Origin: Desulfurobacterium atlanticum
Lineage (GTDB): Bacteria; Aquificota; Aquificia; Desulfurobacteriales; Desulfurobacteriaceae
Assembly (NCBI RefSeq): GCF_900188395.1
Contig: NZ_FZOB01000003.1
Location: forward strand, 1-64,000
Reading direction: 5' to 3'
Length of the DNA stretch: 64,000 nucleotides
Shown piece by piece: positions 1 through 8,311 of the stretch. Every line of letters begins with the position of its first letter. Position 1 is the first letter of the stretch. Under the pieces are notes generated by a model. That model saw nothing but the letters and a program-made list of their open reading frames with translations, made no database searches and was not told the origin of the DNA. A program made the translations under genes and the position numbers.

Positions 1-90
<90 letters not shown>

Positions 91-114
91 TTTTTATTTT
101 GGTTTTCAATTTGT

Positions 115-687
115 TTAGAAGATGGGGATAATAGTATAAATTATGTTATATGAAAAATGAACGATAATTGGGGGGCATAAAGATTCTGTTTTTTCAAATA
201 AAAACCCAAGTATCAGGGAAGGGAATATAACTTTAAGCATTATTGGGTTTTTATAGGTTATCACATGGGTGATTCCAAACAAAATAGAAATCAATACATT
301 CTCTTTGCTAATTATTGAACTGTTTTTCTTTTTTATACTTCCAAGGAGAATTCCCCTGAAAAATATCTCTTCTGGAATTGCTACGTAAAATGCTTGAAAT
401 AGAGAAAGTTTACCTATACTTTGCGGTATATTAAATTTTCCATCTTTGAAAATGAAAAACACTAATGTGTATGCTCCAAGAGTTGACAGTAAGGTTATAA
501 GTGAAAGTTTTATATCTTTGCATTTAAAATTTAGCTTTATTTGTGTTTTAAACATTTTATCATATATAAATATGGGTAAAATTGTAAGGGAAAGAAAATT
601 GATGATGTAACTGTATCTGGAAAAGCTGCCAATTATTATTAAAAGTAAACTAAACAGATAAATGACAAGTGTCCTTTCATATTTCAT
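115..687 (-). CDS. CPBP family intramembrane metalloprotease
   Basis: A 190-residue, strongly hydrophobic protein with about six membrane segments. It carries the CPBP (CAAX protease, bacteriocin-processing; Abi) signature: EEIFFRG near residue 107, a histidine in the FGITH segment, and HFSYN near the C-terminus, matching the paired Glu and His residues that bind the metal in this family. The substrate cannot be read from sequence; relatives process peptides or maintain bacteriocin immunity. Its start overlaps the end of the CitE-like gene by 11 bases, so it is the last gene of that minus-strand run and converges on the 5S rRNA. Confidence 0.85.
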   Translation of the reverse strand: MKYERTLVIYLFSLLLIIIGSFSRYSYIINFLSLTILPIFIYDKMFKTQIKLNFKCKDIKLSLITLLSTLGAYTLVFFIFKDGKFNIPQSIGKLSLFQAFYVAIPEEIFFRGILLGSIKKKNSSIISKENVLISILFGITHVITYKNPIMLKVIFPSLILGFLFEKTESLCPPIIVHFSYNIIYTIIPIF

Positions 688-1666
688 TTAGAGTTCCTGA
701 TAGTTTCAGGATGTTAAGAGCGTCTTTGTATATTGGCTGGTCTATGAAAAGTCCATTAAAGGTTATGCCGCCTTCTCCTTTCTCTTCTGCTTTTTTGTAA
801 AGTTCAACAATTTTTCTGGCTTTTTCTATCTCTTCTTCTGAGGGAGAAAAAATGAGGTTGGCAATTTCTGTCTGTTTTATGGAGATACAGGATTTTCCAC
901 TAAATCCGATAATTTTATCTTCCATACATTCTTTTTCAAATCCTTCAAGGTCTTTGTAGTTCTGGTATGCTGGCGCTACCGGATAGACGTTATAGCTACG
1001 GCAAGTTGTTACAAAGTTGGCTTTTAAAAATTTGGCTGTGGGGGAAGTTTTGATTGCTGATTGAGGAAGCTTCAGATCGCTGAAAAGATCAAGTATTCCA
1101 AGATACGCTGTTTCAATTCTTTTTGAGGATTGTAAAATTTCTTTTAAGTTTTGAATACTTTTACCTGTTTCAATAGAAAGATGAATTTTGATTGTGTTTT
1201 CTCTAATACCTATCTTTTTCTCAAAAGCTGTGATGATTTTATCAAGAGCGATAACATCTTCAGGTGTTTCAACTTTACTAAGTCTTATTCCGTGTGGAAT
1301 AGCTGGTAAAATTTCGCATATATCATCAAAGAAGAAAGAAGAGTCTATCGGATTAAGTCTTACAACTATCTGTTTATTTTCTGGATTTATGTTTGATAAG
1401 AATATTTTGAGAATTTTTCTTGCAATAGGTTTGTTTTTATCGGAGACCCCGTCTTCAAGATTAAAAATAATTATATCCACATCTCTTTCAACAATTTTTT
1501 TTAGATGTTTTATCTTGTCTCCTGAAACAAGAATGGCTGAACGGATAAATAGTTTCTTTACAGGTTCTCGTAATATCTCCTTTTTAGGTTCAAAAGTGTT
1601 TAAAATTTCAGGATTGCCTGTTTTTAAAGATTCTTCTGCTATTTTGAAAAAATTTTGAAAGTCCAT
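677..1666 (-). CDS. CitE-like HpcH/HpaI-family lyase
   Basis: A 329-residue TIM-barrel protein of the HpcH/HpaI and CitE superfamily. The early R-S-A-I-L-V-S-G-D segment and FNLEDGV (about residue 70) match the family's RSxLxxPG and DLEDgV motifs, the latter supplying a Mg ligand; VVRLNP follows. Members cleave or form C-C bonds in citryl-, malyl- or citramalyl-CoA. No CitF, CitD or ATP-citrate lyase gene adjoins it, so stand-alone citramalyl- or malyl-CoA lyase activity is as likely as citrate cleavage. The N-terminal extension of about 40 residues before the barrel is longer than usual. It follows the B12-type uptake genes in one run, separated from the receptor gene by 14 bases. Confidence 0.75.
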   Translation of the reverse strand: MDFQNFFKIAEESLKTGNPEILNTFEPKKEILREPVKKLFIRSAILVSGDKIKHLKKIVERDVDIIIFNLEDGVSDKNKPIARKILKIFLSNINPENKQIVVRLNPIDSSFFFDDICEILPAIPHGIRLSKVETPEDVIALDKIITAFEKKIGIRENTIKIHLSIETGKSIQNLKEILQSSKRIETAYLGILDLFSDLKLPQSAIKTSPTAKFLKANFVTTCRSYNVYPVAPAYQNYKDLEGFEKECMEDKIIGFSGKSCISIKQTEIANLIFSPSEEEIEKARKIVELYKKAEEKGEGGITFNGLFIDQPIYKDALNILKLSGTLNEI

Positions 1667-1680
1667 ATTTCTCTTCTCCC

Positions 1681-3462
1681 TTAGAAAGCTGCTTCTATAC
1701 TTATAAAATAACTTCTTCCCGGTTGATTGTATCCGTAAGAGAGTTGATACTTTTTGTTTGTGATATTCAATATCTTACCAGATATTGTTATTTTTTCAGA
1801 AGCCTTATATGAAACAGATGTGTTAAATATTGAAAATGCTGGAAGGATACGATTGTTATATTGGTCGTCAAATCTTTTTGAGTAGTATATGTTTTCAACA
1901 TTTAGAGATAAATTTTTAGATGGTTTGAAATTTAAATTGGTTTTTATCATGTTTTCAGGAACCTTAGGGATTTTATAAGTGTTTGTTCCGTTGCTCCATC
2001 TGCCGTTTGTGTAGGTGTATGATGTGTTAATCTGGGTTTTTTCCGTTAGTGATAGTTTAATGGAGGTTTCAATTCCTTCCACTTTTGAGTTGTTAAGATT
2101 TTTGTATGTGTTATAACCAAGTGAAGCATCATAAGTCCACACTATCTGGTTATCTATCTTATTGTAAAAATAACTTACTTCAACAGAATTGTCTTTATTG
2201 AACACCTTTAATAATCCTGCACTTATTCCTTTACTTTTTTCTGGTTCAAGGTCTGGATTTCCGTATGTTGCCGGCCAGCCAAACATCGGTGGATAATAGG
2301 AGTAAAGTTGTTCTATTGTTGGTGCTTTTAGTCCGTTTCCAAGCTGAAACTTTATAAAAGTTTCTTTTTCAACTTTAAAACTTCCAGACAATTTGGCAGT
2401 AGTGTAAGTTCCAAACGATGAGTATTTTTCAGCTCTTATTGATGGAGAAAGGGATAAATTTTCTGTTTTAAAAGAGGTGTTTAGGAATATGGCTTTTGTG
2501 TTTATAGTTTTTTCTCCGGTTGATGGTGAATTAGCTTTTGATTCTTTAAAATCAACCCCTGGAGACATTGTGATGTTTTTAAAGAAGATTTTTTTAAAGA
2601 CTGATAGATAACCGGTTTCTCCTGTATAGGTGCCGTAGCTGTAATCTCTTTTCGTGCTTCCATATCCTGCAACAGTTTCAAGGATTGAACGGTCGGAAGT
2701 CAATATTTTAGAGTTAATGGTGGTTAGAATTTGTTGATAGTTGACTTCTCCGTTATCGTATTCATTTCTTCCTGTTTTAAAAGAGAAGAACTGTTTTATT
2801 TTTACTGAAGGTTTTGGAATTAGTTTTAGGTTAAAATTTATGAGGTGATAACTGCTACTTTCTCTGTCACCGTCTCCTGTGGTGTCGTAGCCGTTTGAAT
2901 GGAAGTTTTCAAAGGTCATACTGAAAGCACTCTTTTTATCTCTTACACCGGTTTTTAGTGTTTCTTTAAGAGTGTCGTAGGAACCACCTTCAATTTTTAA
3001 AGTGGTTTTGTTTTCCGGTTCGGTTATGAAGTTGATCACACCTCCTACAGCTTCAGATCCGTATAAAGCTCCCTGAACACCTTTAAGTACTTCTATTTTT
3101 GTAAAGGAAGAGAAATCAAGGAAGTCTATGTCAGGTGTACCTTCTGGAGTTGATGGGTCGTTTAAGATAGGTGCACCGTTTATTAAAAACAGGATATATT
3201 TACTACCAAGTCCGCGAATATATACGTTTGATATCTGTCCCCAGCCGTTGTTTGATATAGTAATTTGGGGTTCTTCAAAGAAGATATCAGCAATAGTTTT
3301 TATACTGTTTCTTTCTATTTTATCTTTGTCAATTATTATACTTTCAGTGGTTAAAGCTTTTTCTGGAATGCGGGTTGCTGTTACTTCTACAGTAGCATTT
3401 TCTGTTGCAAGAGCTGCAGTTGGAAGAACAAAGGAAAGTGTGGCTAATATAAGCTTTCTCAT
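1681..3462 (-). CDS. BtuB-like TonB-dependent outer-membrane receptor
   Basis: A 593-residue receptor with a signal peptide cut after about residue 19 (TAALA). A plug domain follows, with VTATRIPE near the TonB-box region, then IRGLG, VLKGVQGALYGSEAVGGVINFIT and a 22-strand-type barrel ending in an aromatic-rich strand with terminal Phe (ISIEAAF). The plug wording (IRG, LINGAPI, YGSEAVGGVINFIT) and the length resemble the cobalamin receptor BtuB more than siderophore receptors. It follows a BtuFCD-type importer by 11 bases, so it most likely brings a corrinoid through the outer membrane. The substrate is inferred; a heme or metal chelate remains possible. Confidence 0.82.
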   Translation of the reverse strand: MRKLILATLSFVLPTAALATENATVEVTATRIPEKALTTESIIIDKDKIERNSIKTIADIFFEEPQITISNNGWGQISNVYIRGLGSKYILFLINGAPILNDPSTPEGTPDIDFLDFSSFTKIEVLKGVQGALYGSEAVGGVINFITEPENKTTLKIEGGSYDTLKETLKTGVRDKKSAFSMTFENFHSNGYDTTGDGDRESSSYHLINFNLKLIPKPSVKIKQFFSFKTGRNEYDNGEVNYQQILTTINSKILTSDRSILETVAGYGSTKRDYSYGTYTGETGYLSVFKKIFFKNITMSPGVDFKESKANSPSTGEKTINTKAIFLNTSFKTENLSLSPSIRAEKYSSFGTYTTAKLSGSFKVEKETFIKFQLGNGLKAPTIEQLYSYYPPMFGWPATYGNPDLEPEKSKGISAGLLKVFNKDNSVEVSYFYNKIDNQIVWTYDASLGYNTYKNLNNSKVEGIETSIKLSLTEKTQINTSYTYTNGRWSNGTNTYKIPKVPENMIKTNLNFKPSKNLSLNVENIYYSKRFDDQYNNRILPAFSIFNTSVSYKASEKITISGKILNITNKKYQLSYGYNQPGRSYFISIEAAF

Positions 3463-3473
3463 AAAACCTCCAT

Positions 3474-4172
3474 TTAGAAAACTATAAGCTTCTCATTTAC
3501 TTTTTCAATTTTTGCAGGAACATTGTAAATAAGCTTAATGAAGCTTTCAATATTGTGGTTATAAATAAATATCTTTCCTTCTTTTATTCCAATAAGCTCA
3601 TCTGATATGTTGAGAATGAAATTAAGGTCGTTTGATACTACAAGGACGGTCTTTTTTGTTTTTTTCATGATGGAAATAAACTTTTTTAATGTATAAGTGG
3701 TTTCTATATCAAGAAAGGCACTTGGTTCATCAAGAAGGATAATGGAAGGGTTAATAAGTTCAATTCTTGCAAGAAAAACTCTTACTTTTTCACCACCGCT
3801 TAGTGTATAGAACGGCTGATATTTGAATTTCACTAAAGAGTATTTTTCTAAAATGAGCTTTACTCTTTTTTCGGGGATGTTTTTAAGTTCAGATTCTATC
3901 TTTAGAATATCAAAAGGTGTTAGTTCCGTTGCTGGAAACTCTTGGGGAAGGTAATTGATTACAGATGTTCTATCTTTGACCGATAGGTTTCTAAGGTTTT
4001 TTCCGTCTATATAAATTTCTCCACTGTATTTTAAAAAACCTGATAGACATTTTAATAAAGTGGTTTTGCCGCTACCGTTCTTTCCGATGATTCCTGTTAT
4101 TGTACCTTCTGAAATCTTAAAGGAAACGTTTTTCACTATATTCTTAAATGACAGATTTATAACTTCAAGCAA
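3474..4172 (-). CDS. ABC importer ATPase, BtuD/FecE type
   Basis: A 232-residue ABC ATPase. Walker A is GKNGSGKTT near residue 30, the Q-loop is in YLPQEF, the signature is LSGGEKVRV near residue 124 and Walker B is IILLDEPSAFLD. It overlaps the permease gene upstream by 8 bases. The family energises type II importers for corrinoids, siderophores or heme. The D-loop and a C-terminal extension of about 30 residues after the switch region look normal. Context with the permease, binding protein and BtuB-like receptor favours corrinoid uptake. Confidence 0.88.
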   Translation of the reverse strand: MLEVINLSFKNIVKNVSFKISEGTITGIIGKNGSGKTTLLKCLSGFLKYSGEIYIDGKNLRNLSVKDRTSVINYLPQEFPATELTPFDILKIESELKNIPEKRVKLILEKYSLVKFKYQPFYTLSGGEKVRVFLARIELINPSIILLDEPSAFLDIETTYTLKKFISIMKKTKKTVLVVSNDLNFILNISDELIGIKEGKIFIYNHNIESFIKLIYNVPAKIEKVNEKLIVF

Positions 4173-5067
4173 GTCTGTTGCTCCTTACAAGAATGGTTAT
4201 GAAAAGAGGTGCTCCTGCCAGAGATACTATTACCCCAACCGGCACTTCTAATGTTGGGAAGAGAAACTTTAAAATAGCTTTTGCTATTAAAAGAGCATTT
4301 CCTCCTGTGAAAAATGAAAAGATTAGAAGGGGTTTTGTTCTCAAAATTTTAAGAAATCTCCCTATGTGAGGAATAACAATGCCTATAAAACCTATGATAC
4401 CCGTAAATGAAATGGTAAGAGCAACAAAAAAAGAGGTAATTGTTATAAGGATTACCCTTTCCTTTTCAGGTGTTAATCCTGCAAAATAGGCGAAGCTGTC
4501 TCCGAGAGATAGAGCGTCGGCTTTTTTTGAAAATGGTATCAAAATAAAAAGGAGTAGAGTGGAGCTTAAAAATAGTAGGAAAGCAGTTTTAAGTGATGTG
4601 ATAGGAATAAATCCCATAAGGAAGAAAAGTACAGATGGTAGTTTTTCATTACTTCCAACTGCAGAAAGGAAAACTATAAGAGCTGATAAAAGAGCGTTTA
4701 TTCCTACGCCAAAAAGTATAAGTTTTACTTTGCTGTTTAAAATCTTTGCAGCAAATGTTATTATGCTAATAATCAGGATTCCTCCTATCATCGCAAAAGA
4801 GGAAGGATTTTTATCGGTTAAAAAGGCTATGACGGCTCCCAGTCCACTTCCTGCTGAGATACCAAGGATATAAGGGTCTGCAAGGGGATTTGAGAGAACG
4901 TTTTGATAAATCACTCCTGACACCGCAAGGATACTTCCGGCTGAAAGTGTCAGAAGAGCTTCGGGGATTCTTATGTTTTTTATTATCTCCTCTGAAGGAG
5001 ATCCATATAATATGTAGAAAGCAGCCAAAAGAGAAGTTATAAATATTCCTGATACTATTTTTCGCAA
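4165..5067 (-). CDS. ABC importer permease, FecCD/BtuC family
   Basis: A 300-residue membrane protein with eight to ten hydrophobic segments. It has the FecCD-family hallmarks: an N-terminal R-I-P-E-A-L-L-T segment, the GxxYQ..L.NPLADPYILGIS block (GVIYQNVLSNPLADPYILG, residues about 51-69) and the GFIGIVIPHIGR loop near residue 230 that couples to the ATPase. It is slightly shorter than BtuC (326) through a short N-terminus. It overlaps both neighbours (8 bases with the ATPase, 13 with the binding protein), so the three are translationally coupled. Confidence 0.88.
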   Translation of the reverse strand: MRKIVSGIFITSLLAAFYILYGSPSEEIIKNIRIPEALLTLSAGSILAVSGVIYQNVLSNPLADPYILGISAGSGLGAVIAFLTDKNPSSFAMIGGILIISIITFAAKILNSKVKLILFGVGINALLSALIVFLSAVGSNEKLPSVLFFLMGFIPITSLKTAFLLFLSSTLLLFILIPFSKKADALSLGDSFAYFAGLTPEKERVILITITSFFVALTISFTGIIGFIGIVIPHIGRFLKILRTKPLLIFSFFTGGNALLIAKAILKFLFPTLEVPVGVIVSLAGAPLFITILVRSNRLA

Positions 5068-5834
5068 ACAGCCTTCCTCAATTCTTTTATTCCCTCTATT
5101 ATATAAGGTCCCGGTTTTAAGAGATAGTCCGATTTGATTTTGATAGTTTTTATTTGGAAATTTTTGAAAAGTTTCTCTCTGCCATTTATCATGGATGTGA
5201 ATATTATAAAGTCCGGTTTTTTAGAGATTATGTATTCGGGAGAAACTATTTTATATTTACCGTTTCCTGCAAGATTTATTCCTCCGGCGTCTTTTATTAT
5301 TTCTCCGAGGTATGTTGAGTTCCCAGCTGTATATATTGGATTTGTGGAAAATATGATAAGTGTTTTTTTTCCTTTAAAACAGGTTTTAAGTTTTCTGATC
5401 TCTTCTGTGTAGCTTTTATAGAATTTTTTACCGTATTTTTTTCCATCTTTTCCTAAGAGGTTTCCTATGGAAATGGTAGCGTTCTCTATATCTTTTACCG
5501 TTTCTATTGTGAAAATTTTTACAGGGATTTTGAATTTTTTAATAAGAGAGATTACCTGTTTTGGTGTGAGGGATGTTCCTACCACAATGTCAGGCTTTAG
5601 AGATACTATCTTTTCAACGTTTGGGTTTATTATCCCTCCTATTTTTTCTTTCTCTTTTGCCTTTTCAGGTATTGTGCAGTAGATTGTGTCAGCTATGAGT
5701 TTATCTCCGCTTTCTGTGAAAAAAATTATTTCTGTAGTTGCCGGGGAAAGAGAGATAACTTTTTTTATCTCTGCAGAGGAGTTTTTGATTAAAAAGAAAA
5801 GAAAGAAAATCAACCAAAAAAGTTTTAATTTCAT
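5055..5834 (-). CDS. Periplasmic binding protein, BtuF/FepB type
   Basis: A 259-residue class III periplasmic binding protein. A short signal peptide (WLIFFLFFLIKNSSA) is followed by KKVISLSPATTEIIF, the standard first strand and loop of BtuF-like proteins. GGIINPNVEKIVSLKPDIVVG matches the conserved N-terminal lobe segment of the TroA/BtuF fold, and GGINLAG lies in the second lobe. It overlaps the aminomutase gene upstream by 4 bases (ATGA type) and the permease by 13. Ligand is inferred from context as a corrinoid. No lipobox cysteine is evident, so it is probably soluble in the periplasm. Confidence 0.83.
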   Translation of the reverse strand: MKLKLFWLIFFLFFLIKNSSAEIKKVISLSPATTEIIFFTESGDKLIADTIYCTIPEKAKEKEKIGGIINPNVEKIVSLKPDIVVGTSLTPKQVISLIKKFKIPVKIFTIETVKDIENATISIGNLLGKDGKKYGKKFYKSYTEEIRKLKTCFKGKKTLIIFSTNPIYTAGNSTYLGEIIKDAGGINLAGNGKYKIVSPEYIISKKPDFIIFTSMINGREKLFKNFQIKTIKIKSDYLLKPGPYIIEGIKELRKAVCEK

Positions 5835-6964
5835 TTGAGCGCAGCTTCTACAATTTCGGACTTACTTTTTGCAGGTTCAAGGTCATCAAGCCATCCGGCA
5901 TCAGGAGTAAGTTTCCTTTTAAACAGTTTCCCGACTTTTGATGGCTGTTTTGCTTGATGATATTTAAGATAAATTTCATCTCCTATAATGCCAACGATTT
6001 CTATTTTACCTGTTTTGTGAGACATTATGTATTTGAAACGTTTTGCGTGACCGTCAAGTTTCTGTTTTGCTTTTTCAACTATCTGGTATCCTTTCTTTAA
6101 AGGTACTTGAAAATGTTTTTTTACTCTCTTTACAGGCCTGCACTGGAAAAGATAGTATGGAACAACGCCTGCTGCTGTAAGTTCCTTCATAAGTGTTGTT
6201 ATTGTTTCCGGGTTATCATTAACGCCTTTTAGCAACACAGCCTGATTGCTTACTATTACACCGTGTCTTATCAGACAGTCAACTGCTTTTTTTGCTTCTT
6301 CTGTGATTTCTCTTGGGTGATTAAAGTGGGTTACGAGATATATTCGTTTTTTAGTAGTTGAGTGTTTTGATAAAATATTGAGTAGTTTTTCGTCATTTAT
6401 TATTCTCATAGGGTAGAATACAGGAGTCCTGCTTCCGATACGGATGAATTTAAGATGTTCAATTTTTGAAAGTTCTGATAAGAAGTGTTCTATAATTTCT
6501 GTTGGAAGAACGAGAGGGTCTCCACCTGATATTAGTACATTTGTAATTTCCTTGTGCTCTTTTATGTATTCAACCGCTTTTTCAAAAAGTTTTACAGTTT
6601 CATCTGTTGAAATTCCTACAAGTCTTTTTCTGAAGCAGTGTCTGCAGTAACCTGCGCATCTATTTGTTGCAAGTAGTAGAGCGGTTTCTCCATACTTATG
6701 CTGTAGTCCTGTTAGAACAGTATTATCCTTTTCTCCACTTGTATCATAAGAACCGGTAAGGTCAAGTTCATCTATTGAAGGAAAAATAATCTGTTTTATA
6801 GGGTCTTTAGGGTCGTTCCAGTTTATAAGCTTTGCGTAGTAATCTGGTACGAACATCGGGTGTTTTTTTATCACTTTTTCAAGTTTTATTTTTTCATTTT
6901 CCGGTATGGAAATATTGAAAGCTTTTTCTATTTCTTTTATTGAGGAGTATCCCGGTATTTTCAT
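5831..6964 (-). CDS. KamA-family radical SAM aminomutase
   Basis: A 377-residue radical SAM protein of the lysine 2,3-aminomutase family (KamA/YodO/EpmB). The cluster-binding motif CAGYCRHCFRKR is at about residues 103-114, followed by ISGGDPLVLP (SAM-binding GGDP) and later RIGSRTPVFYP, all family signatures. The PLP lysine of true KamA sits in a glycine-rich PGGGGK; here the corresponding C-terminal stretch reads MSHKTGKIEIVG, so the substrate may differ from free lysine. It starts the minus-strand run that continues into the B12-type importer by a 4-base overlap, with a GGAGTG ribosome site upstream. Whether it is corrinoid-linked is unknown; family enzymes use SAM and PLP. Confidence 0.82.
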   Translation of the reverse strand: MKIPGYSSIKEIEKAFNISIPENEKIKLEKVIKKHPMFVPDYYAKLINWNDPKDPIKQIIFPSIDELDLTGSYDTSGEKDNTVLTGLQHKYGETALLLATNRCAGYCRHCFRKRLVGISTDETVKLFEKAVEYIKEHKEITNVLISGGDPLVLPTEIIEHFLSELSKIEHLKFIRIGSRTPVFYPMRIINDEKLLNILSKHSTTKKRIYLVTHFNHPREITEEAKKAVDCLIRHGVIVSNQAVLLKGVNDNPETITTLMKELTAAGVVPYYLFQCRPVKRVKKHFQVPLKKGYQIVEKAKQKLDGHAKRFKYIMSHKTGKIEIVGIIGDEIYLKYHQAKQPSKVGKLFKRKLTPDAGWLDDLEPAKSKSEIVEAALK

Positions 6965-7025
6965 GATATGTCACTCCTTTCAGGTTTTACATTGAGGTTT
7001 GAAATGTGGGAAGCTTTCTAAAAAT

Positions 7026-7715
7026 TTAGTTTTTACAGCAGGATAAGTCAACTTCAGATTCTTTAAAGATTTTATAGATTCCGGCAGCTATTAATGATCC
7101 AATTATAGGAGCGGTTATGTAAATCCATAAATAGTTGATGTTTCCTGAAATAATTGCCGGACCAATGCTTCTTGCTGGATTCATACTGGCACCGCTGATA
7201 GCTCCTCCAAAAAGAGCATCTATAGCAACGGTAAATCCTATTGCAAATGGTGCCAGATGTTTATTTCCTTTTGGATTAACAGCACTCATATAGATAACTA
7301 TCATAAGAATAAATGTGAGTAGTATTTCCAGAATAAATGATTGCGAACTTGAACCTGAAGGGAGAGTGGCTCCAAGATAAGCAAGCTCTTTTGCATTTTT
7401 GCCAGTTTCTGAAAATAGGAAGGATATTAATAACGCGCCTGTTATGGCACCTAATATTTGAGATATTATGTAAGGTATTACTTTTTTCTTTTCTATGTTT
7501 TTTGAGACAGCAAGAGATATTGTTACTGCCGGATTCATGTGAGCTCCACTTATCTTTCCAAATGCAATTATTAGTAAAGTTACGCTCATTCCAAAAACGA
7601 GAGAGATGCCTAAAGCTCCGAGATTGTTGTAAAGTTTGTCAGTTACAATTGCTGAGCAGCCGGTAAAAACGAGAATAAATGTACTTATAAATTCTGAAAC
7701 GATCTCTTTCTTCAC
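7026..7715 (-). CDS. Aquaporin / MIP-family channel
   Basis: A 229-residue MIP channel with six membrane helices and both half-helix motifs: HMNPAV near residue 61 and SMNPAR near residue 177. The second motif is followed by SIGP. The filter-region residues look like the AqpZ/aquaglyceroporin borderline and do not decide between water and small solutes. The C-terminus ends in an unusual DLSCCKN with two adjacent cysteines. It lies 61 bases upstream of the aminomutase gene on the same strand, possibly with its own promoter in the 184 bases before it, where I see no convincing -35/-10 pair. Confidence 0.88.
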   Translation of the reverse strand: MKKEIVSEFISTFILVFTGCSAIVTDKLYNNLGALGISLVFGMSVTLLIIAFGKISGAHMNPAVTISLAVSKNIEKKKVIPYIISQILGAITGALLISFLFSETGKNAKELAYLGATLPSGSSSQSFILEILLTFILMIVIYMSAVNPKGNKHLAPFAIGFTVAIDALFGGAISGASMNPARSIGPAIISGNINYLWIYITAPIIGSLIAAGIYKIFKESEVDLSCCKN

Positions 7716-7899
7716 TGTTAAAACTCCCGCTTTCTTGAAATTGGAAGTAGCATTATTCCAGAGAGTTTTTAGATATGCAAGTATTAGGTGGTGGATGTTT
7801 TTATAAAAGTGTTGAGGTTTTTAGTGGGGAGTTGCTGTTAAAACTACAAAAGTGGTTCTTATATGTTTAGAGATTTTAAGGGAGAGAGCTGGTGAAAGA

Positions 7900-7993
<94 letters not shown>

Positions 7994-8003
7994 TTTTTCA
8001 AAG

Positions 8004-8079
<76 letters not shown>

Positions 8080-8084
8080 GTGTA

Positions 8085-8179
8085 TGGCGGAGGGGGAGGG
8101 ATTCGAACCCCCGGAGGGCTGGTTAGGCCCTCAGGTGATTTCAAGTCACCCGCCTTCAGCCAGACTCGGCCACCCCTCC
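8085..8179 (-). tRNA. tRNA-Ser(TGA)
   Basis: The complement folds as a class II tRNA with a GGAGGGG acceptor stem, an anticodon loop CTTGAAA (anticodon TGA), a long variable arm (GAGGGC..GCCCTC) and an encoded CCA. It is the first gene of the three-tRNA cluster and sits just behind a strong promoter. Confidence 0.95.
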
Positions 8180-8196
8180 AAAAAGGTGCGAATAGT

Positions 8197-8225
8197 AAAA
8201 TAGGGTTTTGATGTGTAATTGTCAA
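8197..8225 (-). promoter_or_regulatory. Promoter of the Ser-Lys-Ser tRNA cluster
   Basis: On the minus strand a perfect TTGACA (-35, 8225-8220) is followed after 17 bases by TATTTT (-10, 8202-8197), ending 17 bases before the first tRNA. This is a sigma-70-type promoter with consensus -35 and spacing. Confidence 0.75.
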
Positions 8226-8311
8226 CCTTTTGCTCGATTTCAATATATGGTGGTTATCTTAATAATCTTTAAGTCTTATTATCAGAAGCTTTGGTTTTTG
8301 AAATACAAAAT

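Noticed and set aside
6965-7025. Possible cobalamin riboswitch before the aminomutase and B12-type uptake run
   Set aside because: The gap has only 61 bases, too short for a cobalamin aptamer, and no B12-box words are seen there or in the neighbouring overlaps.
7716-7899. Gene in the gap between aquaporin and tRNA-Ser
   Set aside because: No open frame with a ribosome site was seen on either strand; likely promoter for the aquaporin and 3' flank of the tRNA unit.
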